Below are positions 21,731-34,225 of a stretch of 64,000 nucleotides of DNA, piece by piece (position 1 is the stretch's first letter; each line of letters opens with the position of its first letter). The DNA comes from Ephydatia muelleri (lineage: Eukaryota; Porifera; Demospongiae; Spongillida; Spongillidae). The translations under genes and the position numbers were made by a program. The notes under the pieces are model-generated. The model saw only the letters and a program-made list of their open reading frames with translations. It searched no databases and had not been told where the DNA came from. The DNA is taken from NCBI GenBank assembly GCA_013339895.1, contig JABACO010000008.1, positions 5,291,270 through 5,355,269 on the forward strand, given 5' to 3'.

Positions 21731-21916
21731 ATGTATTAGGTGCGCTTTCATTGGAAGACCTTTATCGGGCGACGGGGAATTTGACCTCCTGAGTGGCCAC
21801 GAAAAGGGTGTATCGGACTACGTACGTATTAGGTGCGCTTTCATTGGAAGACCTTTATCGGGCGACGGGGCTGAGAATTTGACCTCCGGAGTGGCCACGA
21901 AAAGGGTGTATCGGAC
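21731..21916. repeat. ~92-bp tandem duplication
   Basis: The block TACGTATTAGGTGCGCTTTC through CACGAAAAGGGTGTATCGGA occurs twice in tandem, nearly identical except for CTGAG added in the second unit. Confidence 0.9.
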
Positions 21917-22244
21917 TAGGCCAACATTGCCCCGAGGCTGTTTCTGAAGACCACGTGGATCGTTTTTCACAACAAAACCACCGACTATACTTGGCACATT
22001 GTCAAGACATTTAATTGTGTGAGGTGATAGACAGCTTCTTTAAAGTGCATGTGTACATGTAGCTATTAATACATCTACATTATATTTAAGTCTGCATGTG
22101 TAGAAATTGTAAGTTATTGTTACTGTATTACTAATTCCGTAGCTGGGTGTGTCGTGCATGTGCAGAGAAAGTAGCTCATGCTTAGTGTTGCAATGAATTT
22201 GTATTGCTTAAGTTGGATATGACGAATGCCTTCAGCATTATCTC

Positions 22245-22626
22245 CAGGCAAGTAGCTGCAGTCCTCGATGAGTGTGTGATATCTACCCGGAACTATATAG
22301 TGTCTTGTAGCCATGGAACCCACCCCTCAGTATGATACCTACTTAGCTCTGGAGTGCAGCAAGGTTACCCTCTGGATCCCCTGCTGTTTTCCTTGGTCCT
22401 CCATGCAGGAGATGATATCCAGCCTGCATGTATGTAGATGGAGTGTGTTGACTGTCTTGATGGCACCCACCCAGCTAAACTACGTGCTTTGCATCTGGTT
22501 AAGGAGTTGAGTCCAGCAATGGGCCTCCATGTGAACATGGCTAAGTGTGAGCTGTTCAGTATGAAGGGTCCTCAGTGCACCAATTTGGGACTACATGCAC
22601 TGCACAACAAGTGTGCTGAGTTCTGA
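22245..22626 (+). pseudogene. LINE reverse-transcriptase fragment
   Basis: One frame reads SGVQQGYPLDPLLFSLVLHA, the conserved strand before the palm of LINE reverse transcriptases. It is followed, after a deletion of the catalytic YLDD segment and a shift, by LRALHLVKELSPAMGLHVNM and AKCELFS. It resembles 23083-23440 and the LINE at 56-58 kb. 5' and 3' truncated. Confidence 0.75.
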
Positions 22627-23082
22627 GTACTGCATTTAGTTTTTGTAGCTGCTGTCTTCATACTTATTAATTCTGAAGCGGAAGTGTTGCAAGCAATAGA
22701 CCCAAAGAACACCACTAGCAGTAGAGACTTATTGCTGCTGGGTGCTGACATTAGGGAAACAGTATCGCATGTGCATAAAGTAACAATATTAATAACAGTT
22801 CTACCAACTTACAATAGATGCCGCAAACAAACCTACAGTTCTACTAGCCTATTCGGACATTTACTCTTCCCATGATGGCCCTAGCCACTGACCTTACCAG
22901 GACATTTTCAGGCAGCCATAGATTTTAGCCAGCATTTTGGGTTTGAGGGTGGCCTGGCCGATGGCAAGTAGAGAGGCAGGACAGGTGTGCTACCTGAGAT
23001 TAAGCAGAGTCAAGATGCAGTTCCAGGCCAGTAGAAGGAATGAATGAGATCCAAGAACCCACGTGAGGGGCAGATCCGAGCC

Positions 23083-23440
23083 TTATTCACTGCTCCACAG
23101 CAATACAATTTTAACAGTGTAGCCAATTGGAGCACCTATGATGTAAAGATTAGGAAGGAGTGAGCACCTCACCTCCGGTGGGAATGATGTGTTGCCCCTC
23201 CTGCTGAACATCTCACACTTGGCCAGGTTCACATGTAGGCCCAGTGCAGGACCCAACTCCTCAATCAAATGTAAGGCACGCAGTACAGCTGAGCGGGTAC
23301 CAGCCAAGGCTCCATTGTCGAGGTACCATGCTTGGAGAAGGATTTCAGCACACTCCTCATCTGCATCCAGGCTGGAAACCAACTTCTGGAGGACTAGTGT
23401 CATAGCGATAAGCATAGCTGCAGACCCCTCTGTTGACATT
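23083..23440 (-). pseudogene. LINE reverse-transcriptase fragment
   Basis: Minus-strand fragment with LVLQKLVSSLDADEECAEIL, then WYLDNGALAGT (a YLDD-type catalytic box with the second Asp changed to Asn) and LGLHVNLAKCEMFS..NLYIIGAPIG. It belongs to the same family as the LINEs at 53-58 kb. Only about 360 bp remain. Confidence 0.8.
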
Positions 23441-23519
23441 GAAGAAACACATGCTCTAATGCCTGTAATTGTTGACTTTGTCAGAGTGAAGCCAAACCAA
23501 ATGATGCCACCCCTGTTCT

Positions 23520-23850
23520 CTGTGTGTGGTGTGTATGTGTGGTGTGTGTGTGGTGTGTGTGCATGGTGTGATGTGTAGTATGGGTGTGTGGTGTGTGTGT
23601 GTTGTGTATGTGTGTTGTGTATGTGTGTGTGGTGGTGTGTGTGTGTGGTGTGAGTGTGTGGTGTGTGTGTGCATGGTGTGATGTGTAGTATGGGTGTGTG
23701 GTGTGTGTGTGTGTTGTGTATGTGTGTTGTGTATGTGTGTGTGGTGGTGTGTGTGTGTGGTGTGAGTGCGTGTGTTTGTGATGTGGTGTGTGTGTGTGTG
23801 TGTACGTGTGGTGTGTTTATGAGTTTGTATGTGGTGCTTCAAGTGTAGCA
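23520..23850. repeat. GT-rich compound minisatellite
   Basis: Interrupted GT tract with a ~115-bp higher-order repeat: GTGTGCATGGTGTGATGTGTAG recurs at about 23558 and 23669. No coding content. Confidence 0.85.
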
Positions 23851-24007
23851 CACACAAACACAAACACAGAACATACATATGAGGAGGTAATCAATACCAA
23901 TAGCAGAACAAATACATGTAGCTGCGTCACTAATAGAAGCTCCATCAGTGGCTACCTTCCACTCTCCAACACACCCCACCAGGCCATTACACACCTCTCT
24001 CCCTCCC

Positions 24008-24420
24008 TCACCCAGGTGGACACATCCATATAGGGTCTCCTTCATAGTGGGCAAACCACTTACTGTTGACATCTCTTCTGATGTCGAAAATCTTGATCAG
24101 GTGATCCCTGGCAGCGCTTGTCAGCCAGTTTCCATTGTGGTTCCATTTCACACACATCACAGTAGCCTTGTGGGCATGGCTAAATTTAGAAAGGATTGTG
24201 TGAAAGTGAAACTGAACTCTCATATGCTATCCAGCAGAAATATCATTGCACAGTTCTTGGCTATGACCACATGCGTGCATAATGCTCATGGTCACACCCA
24301 GAATACTGCCAAATGGAGATGGGCACCATAGGGACACATCTTGCAGGTACTCAGTCCAGCCCTGAGGTCCCAGAGCTTCAGTTGACTGCTGACCTGCTGA
24401 GGCCCGCTCTTTACTTTGTA
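24008..24420 (-). pseudogene. WDR33-like WD40 fragment
   Basis: Minus strand 24223-24008 reads [19 protein letters not shown] followed by [14 protein letters not shown], closely matching a WD40 repeat of WDR33, a polyadenylation-complex scaffold. About 120 bases upstream another frame reads LKLWDLRAGLSTC, the end of the preceding repeat. The two are not in one open frame and no other blades are visible, so this is a gene fragment. Confidence 0.65.
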
Positions 24421-25860
24421 TTGAGCCCGAAAGTGGAAATGTACAGCACCCTTGGCGTTTCGTATCGATTGGGTCAGAAAGGTACATGTACTTCCCCCCC
24501 CCCCCCCCCCCCCCCCCTCCGTTTATTTTAACAGCAGTCCTATCAATCAATGCCCCATGAGAATCTCCCTCGATCGGCCACTACGCGAACAGTGACTGCC
24601 ATTTATAGGATGCCAAACCTAACTTGACTACCAGCATACTGTAGTGCACCGCAAACGTCAATCGGAGAGAACATCTACGGTACACTTAGACCCTATATAC
24701 TAGGCATATGCGGGTCAAGCTATGATTGTTACGCACATGTACAGCACCTAAGCACCTCAGTTATAACATACCTGAGTGAGTCTGATTCAGGGAAGCATTG
24801 CAACAGAGATACTCACGCCCGTTAAAAACGTCCATTACGTCATGCAATCATTGTGAAGAATTAATAATGAAGACTTCCGTACTTCAACCACTAAAAGTGA
24901 CTCAGGAACCTAGAGAAGTAGGCAAAGAGTGTTTTATGGTAACATACACCTGCCTCGATGATCTGGTTAACATAATAATAAACGTTTTTTACCACAACTA
25001 TCACAGATCCTGAGAAAATGTACAAACGTCTTGAAAAAACCCTAATTTATATCAAATTTCTACAGGTGTCTATGGACGTGTTGTTTTAAGGGCCATGGAA
25101 CCCACAGATAGACCATGAAATTTTTTTTTTCATCAACAAAGCATTGCTTATGATGTGCTTCACTATATTTTTCAACGTTTTGTCATTTCTATCCTTTCTG
25201 ATTTAGGTTGAACAGAAATGCACTTTGACATTCCATACATTTCAATGGAACGCGTGCGCGGAAAATTAACTGACGTTTGCAATGATGCGTCGGGAATACG
25301 TCACGAGCGTCCGAAATTTCTGGCAATGTACAGTTCTTACTGCAAAAAAAGAGGCAGCAGTAAGGAACAGAATATATTCTGGGCTATCTATTTATAAATG
25401 CATGGATACTGTCTGTCTGCTCGTGTTTCATTATTTAGGGTTTGGCTGGGCCATTTTCGACCAAAGTGGGCTCTTTCAATTCCTAGAGCTCTTCATGCTC
25501 AAACAGTGACTTGTAATGCTGTTTTGACAAAATATACGTGCATGTTCCTTATCCGTGCAAATTGCATGTACAGCTGCAACGGGCATACACTGTAGCTGCA
25601 ACGGCATCTAAATTTAGTATCAAAACTATTATGATATCTTCTGACCGATTGAGCATGGAGCAACTTTCTAGACTAAGTCTGATTGCCTTTTTCATCCCTC
25701 TAATTGACTGATACATCATGAACTCTTGAGCACACACAACCATGACACCATTCACATTCAATACATCCATCCATTCATCCATACATACAAACATACATGT
25801 AGACACAAACACACACATATACATGCACATAGAAACACACACAGATCCACTGCACAGCTA
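24421..25860. other. Intron of the SLC33A1-like copy
   Basis: Includes a 31-base poly-C run at 24487-24517. From about 25375 on it is shared with copies 2 (35660) and 3 (59415). The segment 20630-25370 is absent from those copies. I see no supported gene in 24560-25860. Confidence 0.55.
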
Positions 25861-26745
25861 ACCTGAAGCTCATTGTAATCATCACAATCCAAGTTGAAGT
25901 CGGTCACTCCAGTGCAGTCTTTGAATGACACCACATCCACCAGCCACAGAACCACTGTCTTGGGAATTGCTTACAGCAATGTTTGCCACGGTATTGAGCA
26001 GGGTCATGTAGGTGCCACCAATAGCTGGGTCGCTCACTCTGGCATTGAAAGCCATCAGAGAGACAACACAAATATCTATGTGTGTATGTGTGTGTGGGGG
26101 GGGGGGGGGGAGGGGAGGAAAGATGGGAGTGGAGGGGAGGGGAGGTTACGACTGGGGTGGAAGGGGGAGGGGAGGAGGTGGGGGGTGTTTGTTTGCTCTT
26201 CTGGTCCAAGTCCATGCACAGTACACTCCCACTAAATTACTTGCAGGTACTAACTGCAGTCATTGCACACAACCAGGTATTATTCAAGTTCTTGCTGCAC
26301 TAAAGTAACTTGCCAGGCATAAAATTCAACATAATGCTTGTCCTGTATGTGAGCACTCCTCATGTAGTCAGACACATGTCAATACAAGGTGTATTTGTAC
26401 TGCCCTTGTTCTTGTACAGTCAATTGTTTGGAATTGCTAGTTCAGTTGTGTTGTCAACAAATACTACTTTGTAATTGACAACAATTCCAGAGCAGAATTG
26501 CTGATCAGCAGTGTTCGGCAGTGAAAAGCTTCAAGCACTCCTTTTAAAAAATCTGTTGAGGAATAATTAAAATTTAATATTCTGACACAACCTATTGAAT
26601 TTTAAATTGATAACACCATACATTGTTTCACAATTTCCTGCTATGGAATTTGTACAATAATTACTCATTCAATTAGTACTGATATTCAAATAGCACATGT
26701 GTTTCCTAACGTTGCCATGACATTGATGTGTTTCCCTTATTTTAG

Positions 26746-26877
26746 GCAAATATCATGGATCCTGAAATAGCGATTGAATTTGCTCGTTCCAAGCGACCGC
26801 ACATCAGCATCTATGAGCGTCAGAGGCAAAGAATTTTGGAGTTCTATGAGTGTTTGAAGTTTGAAAAGCAAGACTGA
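26746..26877 (+). pseudogene. PTPMT1-like last exon, orphan copy D
   Basis: A 44-codon terminal exon with intact acceptor and stop and several substitutions (NIMDPEIAIEFARSK, ..FYECLKFEKQD). It is preceded only by intron 3 sequence that begins at the SLC33A1 breakpoint near 26100, so it has no upstream exons. Confidence 0.8.
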
Positions 26878-27469
26878 TTTACTGTCTGTGGTGTGTGCAC
26901 ATGTTTATTTTAAACAGACATTTTATGTCAGCATACTGCAGAATTATTACGCCGTCGATCTCCCCTGTACAAGTAAGGTGTGAATGACACAAGTGCAAGC
27001 GCTTCTCTTGCATAAGCCTTCTAATAGCCGCGCACCAAACGATCCTTGCATCTCCTGAACTGTTCGAAAGTACTGTTCTTCAAGCGACAGTTCTGCTCCA
27101 TCTGCCTGGCAAAGGGTACTTGCAGTTTTAAATTGTTACCAATGGACAAATGTTATTGACCTTTTTGGTCTTTCTGCTCTTCTTTTTCTCTGGTGGCATG
27201 TACGTTTTAAAATTGTGTACGTTTCCGGACAACGGGTAGGCGATAATTAAAAACACGGCGTTAATATGAGTGGGGGTTCACTCCTGATCTTGTGAGTCGT
27301 CAACGTTATATACATCCGGCTAAAAAGCGCCACGTCAGTGATGAGCATCTGGACCGCCGTTTTGAGTTCCATTGTTCTCTGTCTTAGGCACGTATTTGAT
27401 CGCTGGATACATGGCACCATGTTCCATAGGGTTCTTGCGCGGATACTCTATGTACCTTCCATTGCTAAG

Positions 27470-27618
27470 ATGTCGGCAAGATCTCGGTGGAAGCCTAATT
27501 CGGCAAAGCAGTGGTACAACAGAATCGACGAGACGGTGATCCTGGGAGCCCTTCCGTTTAGAAGTCAGACAAAAGAGGTGAAGAGAGAGGGTGTGGCTTC
27601 AAGCACCCCACCCTCGCA

Positions 27619-27657
<39 letters not shown>

Positions 27658-27697
27658 CAGAACCTTAGTGCGTTTGTTTATTAATATTTCATTGTGA

Positions 27698-27759
<62 letters not shown>

Positions 27760-27878
27760 CTTGTTGAGAAGGAGAACGTAAGAGCTGTGATCTCTTACAA
27801 TGAAGCGTATGAGCTTAGCTACTTTACTAACAGCAAAAAGGTGGGCTCTGTTCCATGGTGCAAAACGATGGTGTGTGC

Positions 27879-27970
<92 letters not shown>

Positions 27971-29263
27971 TGATACTTAGGGCAACTTGCATTGCTGTTC
28001 TTCAAAGTCAGTTAATGTTCTGGTCGTGAAAAACCACTACCCTACATGTATCCCTTGTGATGTTGCATTGCTTTGTAATTCTTTGGTGAAATCTACATGT
28101 AATACATTGCACAAGGTCCCTCCTGAAATTGCCTACATACACTGTATCACCCATGACAACACATTTGGTGTACCTACAGTGTAGCTAATTTGTGGCTGTA
28201 ATTAGAGGCCATGGCTCACACCTGAGGGAAAAGCCTTACATGGACACATGTGTACTGGACAAGCAACCAGAAAGCAAACACGCTTCCTGTGAGCTTGGGT
28301 TGGCTGGTTTCATCTGCAAGCAAGGTCATGATTTCTCAAGGAACTGCTCTGCCTCTACATAGAACAACACTTCACACATTTAAATCAAGAGATCGAATAC
28401 AGTGATCATGCACTGTGATCTAGACTGACCGGTCTTTCCAGTCCCCAGACTGACCAGCCTTCCCAGTCCCCAGACTGACCAGTCTTCCCAGTCCCCAGAC
28501 TGACCAGCCCCAGACTGACCAGTCTTCCCAGTCTCACACTTTTTTGTGTGAGGAACGAAAGTATGCTTCCTGCATGCATGTGTTGTGGTCATGTTGCAGC
28601 AGGGGGAGCATGTAGGTCATATAGAAGGATGAGGATGGTGGTGGTCACTTGGGGGTTACATGATCAGTGGAATGAGTCTTCAGCTGTGTGCTTGTGCACA
28701 ACCTTGCCTGTACATATAAGGTTGGCAAAGCAGTGTTTGAATCAGTCTAGGCATATTGTGCACAGCCACTGGCAGACCTAATCCTGCTTTCTCTCTCCAT
28801 ATTGTGAGCATTGCACTTTGTGCTGGTGGTGTGCACAACGGGAGTCCACACCACATGGCCCAACACCTACATGGCCAAACTCCACATGCTTTGGAGGGAG
28901 TTTAATTTCCTACACATCAACATTTGTTCATTAAATGAGGCATATTGGAGGCATATTGGAGGGATATTGGAGGGGTATTGGAGGGGTATTGGAGGGATAT
29001 TGGAGGCATATTGGAGGCATATTGGAGGGGATATTGGAGGGGTATTGGAGGGATATTGGAGGGATATTGGAGGCATATTGGAGGGGTATTGGAGGGATAT
29101 TGGAGGGATATTGGAGGGATATTGGAGGGGTATTGGAGGGGTATTGGAGGGATATTGGAGGGATATTGGAGGGATATTGGAGGGATAGGATCTTCAGCCT
29201 TGATGTTGGAACTAAATGTTGGAAACCATTTATAACATAGAGTGTACAAGTGCAGAATGCATG

Positions 29264-29314
<51 letters not shown>

Positions 29315-31859
29315 GACACATACCTGTAACCACACACGCCAACATACCCTGAGATACTCTGCGATTAACACCTTCTGTCTTGACTCCGCCCCCTTGTGTC
29401 CAGGAGTGGGCCGATCATGGAGTGGAACAGCACTGGTTCAGCACCGTGGACTTTGATCCACCCTCCATCCCCAACATCTGGGCAGGGCTAAAGGTCATTG
29501 ACCTCCACAAGAAGCGGAAGGAGAGCGTCTACGTGCACTGCAAGGCAGGGAGGGGGAGGAGTGCTGTAGCCACGGTGTGCTACCTGATCAGGGTGAGCCT
29601 TTGTGTCCGTTTCGATTGACAGAGATTTTGGATTTTTTGTTTGTGCACATCCACTCTTGTCCGTATGTTGTGTACTTTGAAACCCTATTCCTGCCCCCGC
29701 CCCCAACAGTGGTTTAAAACAATAGGTGATTATGACATTTTTGAACTACGAAAAAATAAATACATAATTATGTAACAAAATATATGTGATAAGACATACT
29801 GTTATTTAATTGGTACCATTATTAAATACAACAGCTAGAAAAACAAACTACGACAATCAAGATCACCTAAACAGAGCACATCTCACAGTTATTTACATAT
29901 GCTCTATAATGATCAGTGGATTTATGTAGCTCTGCTTTGATTTAATACATACCCACAAGAAAATGTATTAACTATTATATATTACATAATATACATCAAG
30001 GCACATCTATCAAGATATGGTAAGAGTTTAAATCAATCGATAAATCATTATAATTGTTCAGACAAGACTGGAATAGAGGGGGTTAAACTGGTAGAAGAGG
30101 TTCATGTGATATCAGCACCTTGAAGATCAACTCCTTCAGAAAAAATACATGTATGAGGTTATCTTCCAGTGACAAGCACTCACTTATAGCAGCTTGTCGA
30201 TGTGGATGGGAGCAAACGTTATGCTGTCCATTGCAAAATGAGCATTTTACAATAGATCTGTAGCTTCACACTATTGGATCTGATTTGACCCAAAGCCTTG
30301 TTAGGACATCAGTTAGGTTAGCCTGCTGTGCTGTTTTTCGAGCCAGCTTCGAAGATTTTATTGTTATGTTTCTACGGTTCTTCAGACAATGTTCCCAATC
30401 CTTGTGATTCATTTTTATGAAAAACAACATCTGCTTTTTCACTAAGAAGGCCTTCGTCACTTAGAAATGAGCCAGCAGCCTCCCAATCACTTTTAAACTT
30501 CTTAATGTACTTATCATAATCAAATCCATCGGTATTTTAGATTTCCTTTGTTTGGTCCTAGAATCGTGTAGAAAGGTTTTTGAAGTTGGTACATGGAAAT
30601 TTTTCAGTATTTTAACATATAAAAAGGTCCACGTCATTGCAAATATCGTAATAGTACTTTAAAAATAACATTACTAGACAGAGGAGAACAAAGGCCATAT
30701 ATTCACATACTCACTTATTCATTTTTTAATGCCAGAAAGCAATAATTGAACAAAATGATAATAATTCGATAGTTTTCACTTTAAGTTAGTACACATTATT
30801 CAAACTTCATCAATTTCATTTTTTTGTCTTGCAATTTCAAGGAGTTACAAAACTGGTTCTGAAAAAAAACTATCCCAAACCACTATGCCCCCTCCCCCCC
30901 CCCCCCCCCCCATGTAAAGTTACTGTGCTTGGAGACTACATGTATGTATGTATGTAGCAGGTTTTCTTGTGCTGGCAAGAGACTTAATGTTCTCACGAAC
31001 CAGTGACATTTGCTAAGGACATGTGAATCAGTAACTGACACCTGTAGAGTTTTATTCAATACTTGGTAGGCTGAACAGGCTGGAAAAAAAAAAGGGATAT
31101 GCTGAACTGTATCAAAATCAAAGAGCTGTAGTGTGAGACACTTTTTACGACTGGGGCGGAGAGGAGGGGGAGTGGGGGTCTTCCGGTCCAAGTCCATGCA
31201 CGGTACACTCCCACGAAATTACTTGCAGGTACTAATTGCAGTCATTGCACACAACCAGGTATTATTCAACTTCTTGCTGCACTAAAGTAATGTAACTCAA
31301 CTTGCCAGGCATAAAATTCAACATAATGCTTGTCCTGTATGTGAGCACTCCTCATGTAGTCAGACACATGTCAATACAAGGTGTATTTGTACTGCCCTTG
31401 TTCTTGTACAGTCAATTGTTTGGAATTGCTAGTTCAGTTGAGTTGTCTGACAACCATTCCTGAGCAGAATTGGCTGATCAGCAGTGAAAAGCTTCAAGCA
31501 CTCCTTTTTAAAAATCTGTCGAGGAATAATTAAATTTGAATTTCCTGACATGATAAAAAGTCTATAACAACCTATATATAATTTTAAATTGATAACACCA
31601 TACATTGTTTCACAATTTCCTGCTATGAAATTAGTACAATAATTACTCATTCAATTAGTACTGATATTCAAATAGCACATGTGTTTCCTAACGTTGCCAT
31701 GACATTGATGTGTTTCCCTCTTTTTAGGCAAATAGCATGGATCCTGAAAAGGCGATTGAATTTGCTCGTTCCAAGCGACCTCACATCAGCATCAATGAGC
31801 GTCAGAGGCAAAGAATTTTGGAGTTCCATGACAGTTTGAAGGCTGAAAAGCAAGACTGA
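27470..31859 (+). CDS. PTPMT1-like phosphatase, intact copy C
   Basis: Exons 27470-27577, 27760-27840, 29404-29592 and 31728-31859 join to 510 nt, 169 aa. All junctions are phase 0 with GT/AG. Exon 1 has WYNRIDETVILGALPFRSQT, exon 2 NVRAVISYNEAYEL, exon 3 GVEQHWFSTVDFDPPSIPNI and the P-loop HCKAGRGRS (Cys nucleophile, Arg phosphate-binding), exon 4 KAIEFARSKRPHI. This is the PTPMT1 plan. PTPMT1 dephosphorylates phosphatidylglycerol phosphate in mitochondria for cardiolipin synthesis. Human PTPMT1 is about 200 aa, so this is short at both ends. ATG is the first in frame and gives a basic N-terminus. It is the only copy with an unbroken exon 1. Introns carry (CA)n, minisatellites and a 1.2-kb insertion. 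Confidence 0.88.
27699..27758. repeat. (CA)n forming the exon 2 acceptor tract
   Basis: A CA tract that runs straight into the AG acceptor of PTPMT1 copy C exon 2, replacing a normal polypyrimidine tract. A GT tract at 27621-27653 precedes it. Confidence 0.85.
27881..27969. repeat. (GT)n microsatellite
   Basis: Near-pure GT tract 40 bases after the exon 2 donor of copy C. Confidence 0.95.
28423..28540. repeat. 25-bp minisatellite, copy C
   Basis: About four units of the CAGTCCCCAGACTGACC repeat, homologous to 2950-3085. Confidence 0.9.
28946..29186. repeat. ATTGGAGG minisatellite, copy C
   Basis: About 20 units of ATATTGGAGGG/C, the longest of the four homologous arrays. Confidence 0.9.
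29707..30885. mobile_element. 1.2-kb insertion in PTPMT1 intron 3
   Basis: Absent from the equivalent places at 4140 and 40205. The left end is CAGTGGTTTAAAACAATAGG; the right end reads AACCACTATG, roughly inverted. The copy at 62104-62139 keeps only the left ~36 bases. Flanks are poly-C, so no clean duplication can be read. Confidence 0.6.
30180..30470 (-). pseudogene. Transposon-derived ORF remnant with Cys/His cluster
   Basis: The minus strand reads HKDWEHCLKNRRNITIKSSK, LTDVLTRLWVKSDPIV, then an in-frame TGA and VKCSFCNGQHNVCSHPH. The Cys/His spacing looks zinc-binding. It lies inside the 29707-30885 insertion and is probably a relic of that element's protein. Family not assigned. Confidence 0.35.
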
Positions 31860-32452
31860 TTTACTGTCTGTGGCATATGCGCATGTTTTAGACACTTTAT
31901 GTCAACATAGAATTATTGCATGTGAAATTTTATCAAGGACCAAGGATGCTTTATTGGGCCTCATCTCTACATGTGTATGGAAAGACGCTTTTCAGATTAA
32001 TATGTGTTGAAGTGCACACATGACAAAGAAATATGTTTAGTTGTCAACTTTCAAGTCTTTTAATTCTTGAGGATACTGTGTAGCTGTGCAAGTATACATA
32101 GCTGCACATACTTAGGGAGGAGTATCATATAGTAGTCTGGTCTCAATATACTGTAGTTGTGGCAACATTCTTGCTTAAATATGTATGTGCGTATGTGAGA
32201 TTTAAATGTACATTAATTTTGCACCTGTACGCTTAAGACAGAAAAGGGTACATGTGTTTGGTGCAGAAAATAAACAACTAGTTGATGTCTTCCAGTGCAA
32301 GATTGCACAACAAAGCGTAGCAGAGATGATTTATATTTAGGCTTTATCTTAATAATTATTAATATAGTAAAGTACATAATCATTATTGTGTTGACACAGA
32401 GATAAACCAGCACAGACATCTAGTTGCACATTAATGTCCTGATGACCCAAAA
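31860..32452. other. Intergenic sequence with empty TTAA site
   Basis: Sequence between convergent PTPMT1 copy C and GPR157 copy 2. It includes TTAA at 32060-32063, the uninserted counterpart of the RAG1-like element site. Duplicated at 50698-51230. Confidence 0.85.
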
Positions 32453-34178
32453 TCACACAAGGCTCTCATCTTGCACACTCATTCTGACATTTTTGGATGT
32501 GGTCGTAGCTTCGTAATCTTTTGTTTTGACTTTCATTCGGTTTAAAATATTAGCAGTTCTGCTGCAGCAGGTGGTCAGGTCTTTCAGCAAAAGATTTCGA
32601 ATTTTTGGAGAATTGAAGATGTAAAGGATTGCGTTGCCCCAACCTTGTCCACCATCTCCAATGGCCTGGGGAAGAGAATTGAGGGCGTAATTATGAAATG
32701 CCAAAATTTCAAATTCACCTCCCTGGAAAAATACATGTACATGTATGTCACAAATCACCTCGTGAGCAAACTAATTTTACAGCTAATCCTGAAGGATGGT
32801 GTGAAATTCTGTGATAGATCAGATTGTAACAACAGGAAAACAATGACAGGCAAAGTGAAAGCAAACAAGAATCCTAGAATTAATTATGCCCAAAGTGTGA
32901 CATCACACACCATATGTCTTTTGATATCATGAGATAGCATTATCGCATTCAGCTTCAACAGACAGAAACAATTTGACAGTTGTGAATGACACTTCTAGAT
33001 ATACCTATCTCAATTCTGACGCAAGGACTCTATAACACGCACCACATGACTGACGTCCATGCATCTTTGCAACGTGACAATTACAATGGTTACTTTAAAC
33101 CAAGGGGGTGGGGGGTAGGAGGGGGGGGGGTGGTGGGGTGGGGGGAGACAGGGAATAAAAGTGGTAGACATGCACATAAATTCCTAACACATCACCAACC
33201 TTTCACTACAATACTAGCAACTAAGCAGTGGACAAATTTATGTCGTACAGAGAAGTTCTGGTGACAAAATAGCAACACACCAATTATTGATTGAAGATCT
33301 GTACTTGCCTTCAGCTTTGAGCCTTTGGTGTTGTGATGCTGTTTGACATCTTTTGCTGCACATGCAACGATTCTAGCTATAGTGCAGTGTGCTGTATGCC
33401 ACTAGATGAGTGCTAATTTGCATGCAATCAAATTGTCTATAATCATAATGCATTATGATCATATAGACAATCAGATTGCATGCAAACAGTAGCTACAAAT
33501 TGCTGTAATTTGCGCAATTTACATTTCTATGGAGTAAAAACCTCTTCGGAACAATATCTTATTATCAAATTCACACAAAAATGGGCTTTACTGCTGCCCC
33601 CAAATTAAACTTGAGGCCTCATAACGATCTTAGCACCTTGCAAAGATAATTGCTCTCTTGATGAGCGCTAAGATGTGTGTTTTCTGGCCCTCCCCCGCTT
33701 CAAAATCATGGTACCATCTGTATGACAGGACAATGTCCATTACCATAAAATGCCTGTGCAAAATGAATGCATGCATAAGGATTGGGACGCAATACTTCTT
33801 TTTAACGTATCAATGGTACCAAAGCTCTTGAGCTGCATTGACAAGGTGGTGAAAAACAAAACTATGTGATATGCTCACCTGTAGAAACCTAAGAGCTGAA
33901 AGGACTCCTAAAAAGGCGGGGCTGTTGGTACAGAAATACTTGCTGTACACCTCTGTGAAGATGAACTCCAGGGTGCCCCATATGCGCAGAAGAATGAAGA
34001 CGATGGGGATGAAAAGCAACTTCCTGTCCACCTGCTGGATCATGGCTACTTTGGCTTGATCCCGGGACTGCAATGTGCCCTGACAAAGGGAAAAAAAGAG
34101 ACTTAACTATAAAAACGTGAATGCATAGACACAATAATAATAAAATAATTAACAATACAGAATAAAACCACACACACA

Positions 34179-34225
<47 letters not shown>

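Larger units (their letters stand above)
20916..26072 (-). pseudogene. SLC33A1-like transporter, 3' exons only, copy 1
   Basis: Two adjacent minus-strand exons match the C-terminus of SLC33A1/AT-1, which imports acetyl-CoA into the ER. The upstream exon (about 26072-25863) reads MAFNARVSDPAIGGTYMTLL, then NTVANIAV and LWLVDVVSFKDC, and ends NELQ before GTTAGC. The last exon (21080-20916) begins LCEAAGGKCVTNVDGYY, crosses a helix and ends AAWKCSPP-stop. Both are open and in phase. Upstream the sequence changes at a GT/poly-G tract into PTPMT1 intron 3, so the first exons are missing. This is the only copy keeping the final exon. Confidence 0.85.

Noticed and set aside
28811-29371. Long ORFs of WRDIGGILEGY or NIPPISLQYPS
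   Set aside because: Translations of the ATTGGAGGG minisatellite on either strand.
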